64,000 bases of DNA from positions 310,001 through 374,000 of the forward strand of contig NZ_JACHEM010000002.1 in assembly GCF_014207445.1 (NCBI RefSeq), given 5' to 3'. Within the stretch, counting starts at the first letter, position 1; each line of letters starts with the position of its first letter. The position numbers and the translations under genes were made by a program. Under the pieces are notes generated by a model that had not been told where the DNA came from, ran no database searches, and was given only the letters and a program-made list of their open reading frames with translations. Positions 1 to 10,955 of the stretch are shown piece by piece. Origin of the DNA: Streptomyces candidus (GTDB taxonomy: Bacteria; Actinomycetota; Actinomycetes; Streptomycetales; Streptomycetaceae).

Positions 1-71
1 TCCGTGACCTGACCCGGTCGTCTCCCGTACGCCGTCCGGCCCCGTCAGGGCGCCGACGGGCGCTCCGTACC

Positions 72-2510
72 TCAGCAGGCGTCGGCGCCCGCCCTCACCA
101 GCAGCGCCACCGGACGCTCCGCGAACAGCTCCGCCAGCAGTACCGGCCCCTCGAATACCCGCCCCTCCCCGAGCCGGTCCGCCCACCGCCCCTCCGGCAG
201 TTCCAGCACCGTGTCCAGCCAGCCGCCCGCCTCCGCCAGGCGCCGCGACAGCCGGGTGACCGCGGTGATCGCCTCGCCGGAACGGACGAACGCCAGACAG
301 TGGCCGGCGGACGCGCCACGGGCGGACAGCGGGGTGTACGTCGCCGTCTCGCCGTAGACGTCGGGGCGGTCACGGCGCAGCCGCAGTGCCGCCGCCGTCA
401 GGGCCAGTTTCTCGTCCGAGAGGCCGGCCGGCACCTTCGCGCCGAACGGGCCCGGTTTCCCGTCCGCGCGTGCGAGCGCCGCGACGTCGAACACGGCCGG
501 ACGCCGGTTGTCCGGGTCGACCAGCGCCAGGTACTCCCGCTCCGTGCCCTGGTACAGCTCGGGCACCCCCGGCATCGTGAGGTGCACCAGTGCCGCGCCC
601 AGGACGTTGGCTCGCACGAAGGGGGCCACTTCGCGGGAGAACAGGGATAGTTCGTAGCGCACCGAGCCGCCGGGACCCGTCCGCACGAACGTCTCCAGCG
701 CCTGCTCGTACGCCGCGTCCTGCTCCGTCCAGCTGGTGTGCAGCCCCGCCTCGCGTGCCGCCTTCAGCAGCGCCGGAACCAGCCGGTCCGCACCCGCCTC
801 CGGGAACGCGGCAGCGGTCTGCCAGGCCACCCACGCCGCGTGCGGGTCCGGCGGCACCGCGGCTCCCGCCACCCGGTCCAGCAGCCCCGCCCACTCCCGC
901 GGGCACTCCGTCAGCACCGCCAGCCGCGCCCGTACGTCCCCGCTGCGCTTGGTGTCGTGCGTGGACAGGACCGTCCCGGTGGCGGGCCAGTCCCGGGCCA
1001 GCCGCGCGCAGAACGCGTGGAACTCGTCGGGCGCGACGGCGGGCCGCCCGGGGTCCCCGCCCACCTCGGTCGCCGACAGCAGCGGCACGTACCGGTAGAA
1101 AGCGGTGTCCTCCACCGACTTCGCCCGCAGCGCCGACGAGGTCTGCGCGAACCGCGCGCAGAACGCCCGGTGGTCGGGGCCCGAGCCCAGCCGCCCGAGC
1201 GCCAGCTCCCGCACGACGTCCACCGCGTCGGCCTCCTCCGGCACGGCGAACACCGCCTTCGCCTCGCGTACGGCGTCGAGCGGCAGCGTCGCCTCCGCCT
1301 CCTCGGGCGTGGGCCCGCCCGCCGCGACGTACGGGCGGTACACCGGCATCCGTACGAGCAGCTCGCGCAGGGCGGTGCGCAGCGCCCAGGGGGCGTGGTC
1401 GCGCAGCCCCGGTTCCGCCGCACAGATCCGGGCTGCCGTGCGCACCAGGTACGCGGTCTCCGACGCCAGTTCGTGGGTGAGGACGCGGTACGCGGCGCGG
1501 CGGGTCGTGGCGGCCCAGTAGCCGCCCCGGTCGCCGAGCGGGTCCGCGAACGCCCGGTAGAGTTCGGTGAGTTCGTCCGCGCCCGTGGGATCGTTGAACA
1601 CCCCGTCGATCCTGTGCAGGGCGTCGTACCCCGTCGTCCCGGCGACCGGCCAGTCGGCGGGCAGCCGCTCCTCGCCGGTGAGGATCTTCTCCACCACCGT
1701 CCACACCGTGCGGCCCGAGCCGTCCACCGCGTCCGTGGTGGCCTCGGACAGCTGCCGCAGGTAGTCGCCGGGGGAGGCGAGGCCGTCGGGGTGGTCGATC
1801 CGCAGCCCCTCCACGACTCCGTCCCGCACCAGCTCCAGAATCTTCGCGTGCGAGGCGGCGAACACCTCCCGGTTCTCCACCCGTACCCCGATCAGGTCCG
1901 AAATGGTGAAGAAGCGGCGGTAGTTGAGCTCGGTGCGGGCCAGCCGCCACCACGCCAGCCGGTAGAACTGGGCGTCGAGCAGCTCCGGCAGCGGCAGCTT
2001 CTCGGTGCCCTCGCGCAACGGGAAGGCGTGGTCGAAGTAGCGCAGCACCCCTTCCTCGGCGGAGACGCGCAGGTGCTCCAGCTCGTCGCCGAGCCGGCCG
2101 CCCAGCACGGGCAGCAGCACCTTCCCGCCGCCCGCCTCCCAGTCCACGTCGAACCAGTCGGCGCACCGGGAGGCCGGGCCCTCCCGCAGCACCTCCCACA
2201 GCGGTCCGTTGAGGTGTTCGGGGGCGGGGACGGCCATGTGGTTGGGGACGATGTCCAGGACCAGGCCAAGACCGTGGGCGCGGGCCGTGCGCGAGAGCGA
2301 CCGCAGTCCCTCCTCGCCGCCCAGCTCCTCGCGCACGCGCGCGTGGTCCACCACGTCGTATCCGTGCGTCGAGCCGGGCACGGCTTCCAGTACGGGCGAC
2401 AGGTGCAGGTGGGAGACCCCGAGGGCGGCCAGGTACGGCACCGTCTCCTCGGCGGCCGAGAACGGGAAGGAGGGCTGCAGCTGGAGGCGATAGGTGGAGG
2501 TCGGCGTCAT
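72..2510 (-). CDS. treY: Malto-oligosyltrehalose synthase
   Basis: Converts the reducing end of malto-oligosaccharides to a trehalosyl unit, the first step of the TreY/TreZ route from glycogen to trehalose; cytosolic. The 812-aa product has the full family length and begins with the TreY-type STYRLQLQPSFPFSAAEE. GH13 regions are visible: LDIVPNHMA (region I), GLRIDHPDGL with the nucleophile Asp (region II), VVEKIL with the acid/base Glu (region III) and STHDTKRSGDVRARL with the His-Asp pair (region IV). TreZ, the usual partner, is not in the window and may lie to the left of position 1. The ATG at 2510 has no clear Shine-Dalgarno. Very secure call. Confidence 0.96.
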   Translation of the reverse strand: MTPTSTYRLQLQPSFPFSAAEETVPYLAALGVSHLHLSPVLEAVPGSTHGYDVVDHARVREELGGEEGLRSLSRTARAHGLGLVLDIVPNHMAVPAPEHLNGPLWEVLREGPASRCADWFDVDWEAGGGKVLLPVLGGRLGDELEHLRVSAEEGVLRYFDHAFPLREGTEKLPLPELLDAQFYRLAWWRLARTELNYRRFFTISDLIGVRVENREVFAASHAKILELVRDGVVEGLRIDHPDGLASPGDYLRQLSEATTDAVDGSGRTVWTVVEKILTGEERLPADWPVAGTTGYDALHRIDGVFNDPTGADELTELYRAFADPLGDRGGYWAATTRRAAYRVLTHELASETAYLVRTAARICAAEPGLRDHAPWALRTALRELLVRMPVYRPYVAAGGPTPEEAEATLPLDAVREAKAVFAVPEEADAVDVVRELALGRLGSGPDHRAFCARFAQTSSALRAKSVEDTAFYRYVPLLSATEVGGDPGRPAVAPDEFHAFCARLARDWPATGTVLSTHDTKRSGDVRARLAVLTECPREWAGLLDRVAGAAVPPDPHAAWVAWQTAAAFPEAGADRLVPALLKAAREAGLHTSWTEQDAAYEQALETFVRTGPGGSVRYELSLFSREVAPFVRANVLGAALVHLTMPGVPELYQGTEREYLALVDPDNRRPAVFDVAALARADGKPGPFGAKVPAGLSDEKLALTAAALRLRRDRPDVYGETATYTPLSARGASAGHCLAFVRSGEAITAVTRLSRRLAEAGGWLDTVLELPEGRWADRLGEGRVFEGPVLLAELFAERPVALLVRAGADAC

Positions 2511-2679
2511 GCGAACCTACGTACCCGCATTCGGGGCTTCTGTGTCATCGGTCCCTGCACCGTCTCGAAGGCACGGCGCTGATTTCACCTGATGGCCGGA
2601 GAGAGCAGAGCCACGGGGAAAGAGAACAGGACGGCGGCGAAGAAGAAACGGAAGAGGAGTCATTTCCGGGCCGCGCCGC

Positions 2680-3483
2680 CGACCGGCGCGGACAGCGCCT
2701 CGTGGTGCCCTGCGCGACCCTCCTCAACGCCGTCTGCGTCACTGCTCTCGTCCTGACCGCGGTCGCCCGCGCCGACACGCCGCCGCGGCCCTCCTCGTCG
2801 CCGCCGGCCTCCTCGCCGTCCGCGGTACCTGGTTCGCCCTGCATCCGACGGCGTCCCTGCTACGCCCGGCCGTGCGCTCCGTCTCCGTCGAACGTACGAG
2901 ACCGCGCGGTACCGTCTACGCCTGCGCACGGCGACGGCCCTCCAGGGAGCCACGTTCGGTGCCTGCCAAGGGCGGGCATCACGGCCCTCACCGACGACCT
3001 CGGCCACCCGGAACAGGCCGGACTCGCCCATGCCGCCATGGGAGTGAGGAGTGCCGTCGCCGGACTCTCGACGGCCGCCGTCCCCGCCCGTATCGGCCTG
3101 CACACGCGCTGGCGGATCGCCACCGCCGCCCTGGTGGTCCTCTCGGTGCCGCTCCTGTTCGCGGGCAGCCCGTGGCAGCTGTACGCCGTCGTGTTCGTCG
3201 TCGGCATCGCGCTCGCCCCGCACATGATCACGATCCTCGGCCGCACCGAACGCGTCCTCCCCGCCACCCGACTGGCCGCATCCATGGCCTTCCTGATGAG
3301 CGGCACCGTCGCCGGACAGGCCCCCGCGCTCGCCGTCTCGGGCCGCCTCGCCGCGACGAGCGGCCCGCCCGCCGCCTTCGCGGTGGCCGTCGGCGCGGCA
3401 CTGCTGTGCGCCGCGCTCTCCTGGACGGTAGGATCCCGGCCCGCGCCGGGACGTACCGCCGCAGGAGAGCGCGGCGCCCGCCG

Positions 3484-3499
<16 letters not shown>
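2680..3499 (+). pseudogene. Frameshifted MFS transporter remnant
   Basis: Hydrophobic transporter-like segments continue across three reading frames, so no single ORF is functional. Frame 2 encodes ATLLNAVCVTALVLTAVARA (about 2714-2773). Frame 1 continues with AALLVAAGLLAVRGTWFAL (about 2785-2841). Frame 3 carries TATALQGATFGACQG (about 2928-2972). Frame 2 resumes with GITALTDDLGHPEQAGLAHA and runs through membrane segments such as TAALVVLSVPLLF and YAVVFVVGIALA to the TGA at 3499. Two steps shift at about 2777-2785 and 2890-2925, and a third sits at 2972-2975. The tail resembles C-terminal helices of 12-TM MFS drug exporters; the first half is missing. The 3' end overlaps the convergent glgX stop by 16 bp. 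A sequencing error cannot be excluded, but three separate shifts favour real decay. Confidence 0.72.
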
Positions 3500-5619
<2,120 letters not shown>

Positions 5620-5703
5620 GCGTTCGACTCTTCCCGCTCTGCGGTGCTCCCGCTGGTGGACGCCGTAGCGTCAGATCTTCCCCCGAATCGTCCCTCAATG
5701 CGG

Positions 5704-5732
5704 TTCCGTCGCCCAGGTGTTGTGAACATAAT
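5704..5732 (+). promoter_or_regulatory. Candidate promoter of the HEPN-domain gene
   Basis: TTCCGT (5704-5709), a 17-nt spacer and CATAAT (5727-5732) make a plausible vegetative promoter in the 236-bp gap between divergent glgX and the GTG at 5856. Assigned by eye only. Confidence 0.4.
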
Positions 5733-5855
5733 TCGCCCGCCTCCGTATCGTCTCAGGGATCGGCTGCACCCGCTGCCCCATGCGGAGTACCCTTCCTTGA
5801 TCGTTGACGTGGCCGCGGGAGCGGACCGGAAGAAGCAGCAGAAGGCGGTGCGCGG

Positions 5856-7100
5856 GTGAGCTCGGGAGGGCTGGAGCTGCCCCCAGGGGAGACGGAGCAC
5901 GAGGGGGGACAGGGCGACGTCCCGCCCGGTGCCGTCTCCCTCGCGCGGCCCCGGGAGATCGGCGCGGAGCTGGACTGGGGCACGGAGGCCTGGAGCGAGG
6001 TGCGCACGCGCGCCCAGCGGGCCGGCCGCGCCTACATCTGGCTCAACCTGGTCGAACAGAGGATGCGCGCCGTCGTCGCGGCCGTGCTGCGCCCCGTGTA
6101 CGAACCGGTGCACGGCGAGGAGTGGGTGGTGGCCGCCGCCGGACCCGCCGGGCAGGAATGGGTGCAGCGCGCCGTCGCCGTCCGCGAGGTCAGCCGCCGC
6201 AAGGGGTACCTGCTGGACCCCGCCGACGACAACGTGCTCAGTTTCCTGACGCTGCCGCAGCTGCGCGAGCTCATGGTGCAGCACTGGCCGTGCTTCGAGC
6301 CGTACTACGAGGACCGGCGGGACGTCGAGCTGGCCCTCGACGAGCTGGAGGTCACCCGCAACGTGGTCTCCCGCAACCGGGCCCTGTCCGTGACGGTCCT
6401 CGCCCAGGCGGAACGCGCCTCCGCCCGGCTCCTGGAGATCCTCGGCGCGGGCTCGGGCGCTCCCGCCGCCGACCGGCTGCCGGTGGACGCCGTCGAGAAC
6501 CTGGTGGGCGACCGCTACGCGGACGTCGTCTCCGTCCACCCCGACCGGGTGCGGCTGCAACGGCAGCTGCCCGCCGAAGACCTGTTCGGCGGAGCGCGCC
6601 GCCTCGACGCGATCGGGATAGGCCTGAACCTCCTCGTGCAGAACTTCTCCGGCCGCCGCCTCGTGCGGCTCGCCGAGGCCGGCTGCCGGGTGCGGCTGCT
6701 CTTCCTCAACCCGGCGAGCAGCTCCGTCAAGCGACGTGAACGCGAGCTCGGCCTCAGAAAGGGCGAGTTGAGCCGGTCCGTGGAGATGAACATTCTTCAC
6801 ATGCGGCGGGTGCGGGCCAGTCTCCGTGACCCGGGCGCCTTCCAGATCCAGGTCTTCGACGAGACGCCCCGCTTCACCGCGTACCTCGTCGACGGCGACG
6901 GGTCCGGCGGACTCGCCGTCGTCCAGTCGTACTTGCGCAGGGCGCGCGGCATGGAGGCCCCGGTCCTGGTCCTGCGCGGCGGCGGGCGGGGCGGGCGCGA
7001 CGGGGTGGTGCGGCACGGACAGGAAACCGAGCACGGTCTCTTCGAGACGTACCGCGAGGAGTTCGAAGCGGTGTGGACGGACTCCCGGCCGGTGTCCTGA
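5856..7100 (+). CDS. SAV2148-like HEPN-domain protein with DUF5919-type C terminus
   Basis: A 414-aa soluble protein starting at GTG 5856 behind a weak GAAGG. The segment around residues 40-160 (RAYIWLNLVEQRMRAVVAAV, then LPQLRELMVQHW) reads like a Swt1/HEPN helical domain. The second half (about 240-400) contains DAIGIGLNLLVQNFSGRRL, RVRLLFLNP and HMRRVRASL, which I associate with the DUF5919 phospholipase-D-like fold. HEPN domains are often RNases or nucleic-acid effectors, but I see no canonical R-x4-6-H motif to prove nuclease activity. The family is widespread in Streptomyces and its function is unknown to me. It stands alone, with its own likely promoter and no partner gene. Confidence 0.75.
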   Translation: MSSGGLELPPGETEHEGGQGDVPPGAVSLARPREIGAELDWGTEAWSEVRTRAQRAGRAYIWLNLVEQRMRAVVAAVLRPVYEPVHGEEWVVAAAGPAGQEWVQRAVAVREVSRRKGYLLDPADDNVLSFLTLPQLRELMVQHWPCFEPYYEDRRDVELALDELEVTRNVVSRNRALSVTVLAQAERASARLLEILGAGSGAPAADRLPVDAVENLVGDRYADVVSVHPDRVRLQRQLPAEDLFGGARRLDAIGIGLNLLVQNFSGRRLVRLAEAGCRVRLLFLNPASSSVKRRERELGLRKGELSRSVEMNILHMRRVRASLRDPGAFQIQVFDETPRFTAYLVDGDGSGGLAVVQSYLRRARGMEAPVLVLRGGGRGGRDGVVRHGQETEHGLFETYREEFEAVWTDSRPVS

Positions 7101-7151
7101 CCGGGCCACGGCAGGCAACCGTGCGCCCCGTGTGAGCGGTCTTCGAGCCCG

Positions 7152-7174
7152 TTGTCAGTGGTGCGTGCGAGGGT
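7152..7174 (+). promoter_or_regulatory. RecA-NDp-like DNA-damage promoter upstream of the exonuclease gene
   Basis: TTGTCAGTG (7152-7160), 8 nt, then GAGGGT (7169-7174). This matches the TTGTCRGTG-N8-TAnnnT arrangement of the RecA-independent DNA-damage promoters activated by PafBC in mycobacteria, except that the -10 starts with GA rather than TA. The gene it would drive encodes a DEDDh exonuclease. Confidence 0.5.
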
Positions 7175-7213
7175 TGCTTTCCGATGGGGGAGCACACGCA
7201 AGGAGGCCCAGGG

Positions 7214-8014
7214 ATGGGATGGCACGGGGAATCGCTGATCGGCTTCGACCTGGAGACGACGGGCACGGAGCCGCTGGATTCGCGCATCGTGACGGCCGCG
7301 GTCGTCGAGGTACGGGGCGGGGCGGTGACCGGGCAGCGGCTGTGGCTCGCCGACCCGGGGGTGCGGATCCCCGCGCAGGCCTCCGCCATACACGGCATCA
7401 GCACCGAACGCGCCGCGTCCGAGGGGCGGCCGGCGTCCGAGGTCGCGGACGAGGTCGCACAACTCCTGGTGGACGGCTGGGCGCGGGGGATCCCGGTCGT
7501 CGCGTACAACGCGGCCTTCGACCTGACCCTGCTCTCCGCCGAACTCGCCAGGCACGGACTGCCCGCACTCGGAGACCGGATGGCACGGGCGACGGGCGAC
7601 GCGGGCATCGGCCCCGTCGTCGACCCGCTCACCATCGACCGGGCCGTGGACCGCTACCGGCGCGGCAAGCGCACCCTCGAAGCGGTCTGTGTGGAGTACG
7701 GAGTGGTGCTGGACGGCGCGCACGAGGCGTCCGCCGACGCGCTCGCCGCGGTGCGGGTGGCCATCGCGATAGCCGAGCGGCACCCGACGGTCGCCGCCCT
7801 GGGCCTGGCCGAACTCCACCAGGAGCAGGTGCGGTGGTACGCCGACTGGGCCACCGGCTTCCAGGAGTTCCTCCGCGAGAAGGGCACCGCGGACGCGGTC
7901 GTCGACCCGGCCTGGCCGGTGCGCGCCCCGAGCCCGGCGGCCAACCCCCCGGCGCAGGCCGCCCAGGAGCACAGCACCCCGGCGGTCGGCACGCCCAGCA
8001 GGACGGCAGGCTGA
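7214..8014 (+). CDS. DEDDh-family 3'-5' exonuclease
   Basis: Predicted DnaQ/epsilon-like exonuclease acting on DNA or RNA 3' ends. ExoI is GFDLETTGTEP with the D-x-E pair, ExoII is AYNAAFDLTLL with Asp, and ExoIII is H-x4-D in HEASADALAAV. The product is 266 aa from ATG 7214, which has a strong AAGGAGG 7 nt upstream; an in-frame ATG at 7184 lacks a ribosome site. The C-terminal 30 residues are Pro/Ala-rich and probably disordered. There is no BRCT or UvrC-like extension. The RecA-NDp-like promoter upstream suggests damage inducibility. The exact substrate cannot be told from sequence. Confidence 0.9.
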   Translation: MGWHGESLIGFDLETTGTEPLDSRIVTAAVVEVRGGAVTGQRLWLADPGVRIPAQASAIHGISTERAASEGRPASEVADEVAQLLVDGWARGIPVVAYNAAFDLTLLSAELARHGLPALGDRMARATGDAGIGPVVDPLTIDRAVDRYRRGKRTLEAVCVEYGVVLDGAHEASADALAAVRVAIAIAERHPTVAALGLAELHQEQVRWYADWATGFQEFLREKGTADAVVDPAWPVRAPSPAANPPAQAAQEHSTPAVGTPSRTAG

Positions 8015-8038
8015 ACGGAGCGCGGCCGGGGCAGCGGG

Positions 8039-8905
8039 TCAGAACGGGTACCAGCGCACCTTCGGGTCGTTCTCCCGCAGCGAGGCCACCCGCCGCCGGA
8101 ACTCGGCGAGGGCCTTCGGGTTGGTCGGCGCGTGCTGGGCCACCCAGGCGCAGCTCGCGGTCTCCCGGGCGCCGCGCAGCACCGTGCAGCCGTCCCACTC
8201 GCGGACGTCCCAGCCGTACGTGCCGACGAACGCGTCGTACGCCTCGGCGGGCAGCCCGTAGCGGTCCCGGGACAGCGCCATGACGACCAGGTCGTGCTCA
8301 CGGAAGTCGTGGGAGAAGGTCTCCAGGTCGACCAGGACCGGGCCCTGCGGACCGACCAGGACATTGCGGGGCAGCGCGTCCCCGTGGATCGGCCCCGGGG
8401 GCAGGTGCGGGACCAGAGCGGCGGCAGCGGTGGCGAAACCGTCCCGGCGGCCACGCAGGTAGACCGCGTCCTCGGAGTCGATGGCGTCCCCCGCCAGCCG
8501 TAGCCAGCGCTCCACCCCCGCGAGCAGATCGCGCGGCGGCAGGACGAACGGCGGAGCGGGCAGTGCGTGCACCAGGTTCAGCAGTCCGGCCACGTCACGC
8601 GGCTCCGACGGCCGCACCGCGTCGGGCAGCCGGTGCCAGAGCGTCACCGGGTGACCGTCCACCAGCCACGGTTCCGCCGCCGCGGGGCGTACAGCCGGTA
8701 CGCCCGCGTCGGCCAGCCACTCTCCGACGGCGAGTTCGCGTTCGGCACGGGCCGCGAGGTCGGGGGAGGAGCGGCCCACCTTGGCGACGAAGGACCCGTC
8801 CGGCGCGTCCACCGCGAACACCGCGTTCTCGCCCAGGGACAGCAGCCTCGCCCCGGCGCCGAGCCCGGTCGCCTCCAGCACCTCGCGTGCGCGCGTCTCG
8901 TCCAT
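8039..8905 (-). CDS. Aminoglycoside phosphotransferase-family kinase
   Basis: 288-aa protein of the APH/choline-kinase-like fold. The N-lobe carries an ATP-binding Lys in GSFVAKVGRSSP; the catalytic loop is GPIHGDALPRNVLV (Brenner H-G-D-x4-N) and the metal-binding Asp is in VLVDLETFSHDF. These families phosphorylate antibiotics, sugars or small metabolites; the substrate here is unknown and resistance should not be assumed. ATG 8905 is chosen because GGGAGAG lies just upstream; the ORF is open for a further 92 codons but that extension is not protein-like. It is convergent with the exonuclease gene and divergent from the sugar ABC operon. Confidence 0.85.
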   Translation of the reverse strand: MDETRAREVLEATGLGAGARLLSLGENAVFAVDAPDGSFVAKVGRSSPDLAARAERELAVGEWLADAGVPAVRPAAAEPWLVDGHPVTLWHRLPDAVRPSEPRDVAGLLNLVHALPAPPFVLPPRDLLAGVERWLRLAGDAIDSEDAVYLRGRRDGFATAAAALVPHLPPGPIHGDALPRNVLVGPQGPVLVDLETFSHDFREHDLVVMALSRDRYGLPAEAYDAFVGTYGWDVREWDGCTVLRGARETASCAWVAQHAPTNPKALAEFRRRVASLRENDPKVRWYPF

Positions 8906-9017
8906 CGTCGTGCTCTCCCGAACGGGTAGATCCCAGAGATTGAATGCCCGAGGCCTGGGAACGGGTGGTGAATCCGTCAAAGTCTCGCATCCGTGCAGGT
9001 TGACCGCGCAGGCTGGC

Positions 9018-9046
9018 TTGACGAACCGACGGCCCGTCAGCACGAT
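9018..9046 (+). promoter_or_regulatory. Candidate promoter of the sugar ABC operon
   Basis: TTGACG (9018-9023), 17 nt, CACGAT (9041-9046), 56 nt before the GTG start of the first permease gene. The -35 is consensus and the -10 is weak. Confidence 0.4.
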
Positions 9047-9102
9047 GACGGCAGCCACCGGGACGGCCAGACCGGCATGAACCGCCCGAAGGAGCCCCAT
9101 AC

Positions 9103-10047
9103 GTGAATTCGGCCACCAAAAAGGGTGACACCGGGAGACGGGGGCCGTCCCGCCGGGGCAGCGCGACAACCGGCGGGGCAACCGATTTCGGCACCTGGTT
9201 CCTGGTCCTGCCGGCGCTGATTCCGATCCTGGTCCTCAGCGTCGGCCCGCTGCTCTACGGCATCGCCCTCGCCTTCACCGACTCGCAGTCGGGCCGCACC
9301 GCGCCCACCCAGTGGATCGGCACCCTCAACTTCTCGGACCTGCTGCACGACACCCTCTTCTGGGACTCCTTCCGCATCGGCCTGCTCTGGGCCGTCGGCG
9401 TCACGATCCCCCAGTTCCTGCTGGCCATGGGTTTGGCGCTGCTGCTCAACCAGAACCTCCGGTTCCGCTGGCTGGCGCGCGCCCTGGCGATCGTCCCGTG
9501 GGCGATGCCCGAGGTCGTCGTCGGCATCATGTGGCGGCTCGTCTACAACCCCGACGCGGGCATCCTCAACGAGACGCTCCGCACCCTCGGCTTCGGCGAG
9601 GGCCGCGACTGGCTCACCGGCCTCGCCACCGCCCTGCCCGCGGTGATCCTCGTCGGCATCTGGGCGGGCATGCCGCAGACCACCGTCGCCCTCCTGGCGG
9701 GACTGCAGAACACCCCGCACGAACTCCACGAGGCCGCGGCGCTCGACGGCGCGGGGGCATGGCGCAGGTTCCGTGCCGTCACCTGGCCGGCCCTGAAGCC
9801 GATCGCGCTCTCCATCACCGCGCTCAACCTCATCTGGAACTTCAACTCCTTCGCCCTCGTCTACGTCCTGACCAGCGGCGGGCCGGGCGGCCGGACCCGC
9901 CTGCCGATGCTCTTCGCCTACGAGCAGGCCTTCCGGTACGGCCAGTTCGGCTACGCGGCGGCCATGGGATGCGTCATGGTGGCGGTCATCTCCGTACTTC
10001 TCGCCGTGTTCCTGGCGGGCCGACTCAAGGGAGGCGCGGACGAGTGA
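9103..10047 (+). CDS. Sugar ABC transporter permease (MalF/UgpA type)
   Basis: Inner-membrane permease of a CUT1 carbohydrate importer, 314 aa. After a basic cytoplasmic N terminus there are about six membrane segments (FLVLPALIPILVLSVGPLLY, then FRIGLLWAVGVTIPQFLL and so on). The EAA loop that docks the ATPase is visible as ELHEAAALDGAGAWRRFRAV. GTG 9103 follows GGAG with 8-nt spacing. It is the first gene of a three-gene operon: its stop overlaps the next permease's GTG by 4 nt. No ATPase gene is present, which is usual in Streptomyces because MsiK serves many sugar importers. The substrate is not decidable. Confidence 0.92.
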   Translation: MNSATKKGDTGRRGPSRRGSATTGGATDFGTWFLVLPALIPILVLSVGPLLYGIALAFTDSQSGRTAPTQWIGTLNFSDLLHDTLFWDSFRIGLLWAVGVTIPQFLLAMGLALLLNQNLRFRWLARALAIVPWAMPEVVVGIMWRLVYNPDAGILNETLRTLGFGEGRDWLTGLATALPAVILVGIWAGMPQTTVALLAGLQNTPHELHEAAALDGAGAWRRFRAVTWPALKPIALSITALNLIWNFNSFALVYVLTSGGPGGRTRLPMLFAYEQAFRYGQFGYAAAMGCVMVAVISVLLAVFLAGRLKGGADE

Positions 10048-10955
10048 GCTTCCGAAGCCCCGGCGGGACCCGCAGCCGGCCCGGTGCCCCTGAACGGCCC
10101 AGAAGTCGCAGACGTAGCCCCATGGGCACCAGCAGGCCCGCCCGCGCGGGCCAGTACCTCGCGCTCCTCGCGTACCTGGTCTTCCTCGCGTTCCCGTTCC
10201 TCTGGCTGGTCTCGACCGCCTTCAAGGCGCCGCGCGAACTGGGGGACCTGCATCCCACCTGGATTCCCAAGGACCCCGGCCTGGACAACTTCCGGCAGGC
10301 CTTCGACGAACAGCCCCTCCTGCAAGCGGCCGGGAACAGCCTGATCGCCGCCTGCTCCGCAGCCCTGATCGCCGTGGCCGTCGCCACCCCGATGGCCTTC
10401 GTGATGGCCCGCCACCGCAGCAGGCTGACCACCGCGGCGACCGGCTGGGTGGTGGTCAGCCAGGCGTTCCCGTTCGTCCTGGTGATCATCCCGCTCTTCC
10501 TGATCCTGAAGAACCTCCACCTGATCAACTCCCTCCCCGGTCTGATCATGGTGTACGTGGTCTGGTCGCTGCCCTTCGCGCTGTGGATGCTGGTCGGGTA
10601 CGTACGGGCCGTGCCGCCCGAGCTGGAGGAGGCGGCGGCGGTCGACGGCGCGAGCAGACTCCGTACGCTCGTCTCGGTCACCGCACCGCTGCTCGCACCC
10701 GGGCTGGTCGCCACCGCGCTGTTCGCGTTCATCACCGCATGGAACGAGTTCTTCTTCGCGCTCGTCCTGCTCAAGTCACCGGAGAAGCAGACGTTGCCCG
10801 TCATCCTCACCCACTTCATCGGGGCGGAGGGCGTCGCCGACCTCGGTCCGCTGGCCGCCGCCGCGTTCCTCGCCACCCTGCCCTCGCTGGTGATCTTCGC
10901 GATCATCCAGAAGCGGATCACCGGCGGCATGCTGGCCGGGGCGGTGAAGAGCTGA
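10044..10955 (+). CDS. Sugar ABC transporter permease (MalG type)
   Basis: Second permease of the same CUT1 importer, 303 aa from GTG 10044, which overlaps the preceding TGA (GTGA) and has GGGAGG about 9 nt upstream. An internal ATG at 10121 is possible but lacks a ribosome site. Six membrane segments begin at YLALLAYLVFLAFPFLWLV. The EAA loop reads ELEEAAAVDGASRLRTLVSV and the C terminus ends in IIQKRITGGMLAGAVKS, typical of MalG-like proteins. Works as a heterodimer with the upstream permease and receives sugar from the lipoprotein encoded next. Confidence 0.92.
   Translation: MSFRSPGGTRSRPGAPERPRSRRRSPMGTSRPARAGQYLALLAYLVFLAFPFLWLVSTAFKAPRELGDLHPTWIPKDPGLDNFRQAFDEQPLLQAAGNSLIAACSAALIAVAVATPMAFVMARHRSRLTTAATGWVVVSQAFPFVLVIIPLFLILKNLHLINSLPGLIMVYVVWSLPFALWMLVGYVRAVPPELEEAAAVDGASRLRTLVSVTAPLLAPGLVATALFAFITAWNEFFFALVLLKSPEKQTLPVILTHFIGAEGVADLGPLAAAAFLATLPSLVIFAIIQKRITGGMLAGAVKS

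Noticed and set aside
9077..9106. Nine-codon ORF whose stop overlaps the first permease GTG
   Set aside because: No ribosome site, no distinctive codons; the GGAG inside it serves the permease start, so a leader function is not supported.
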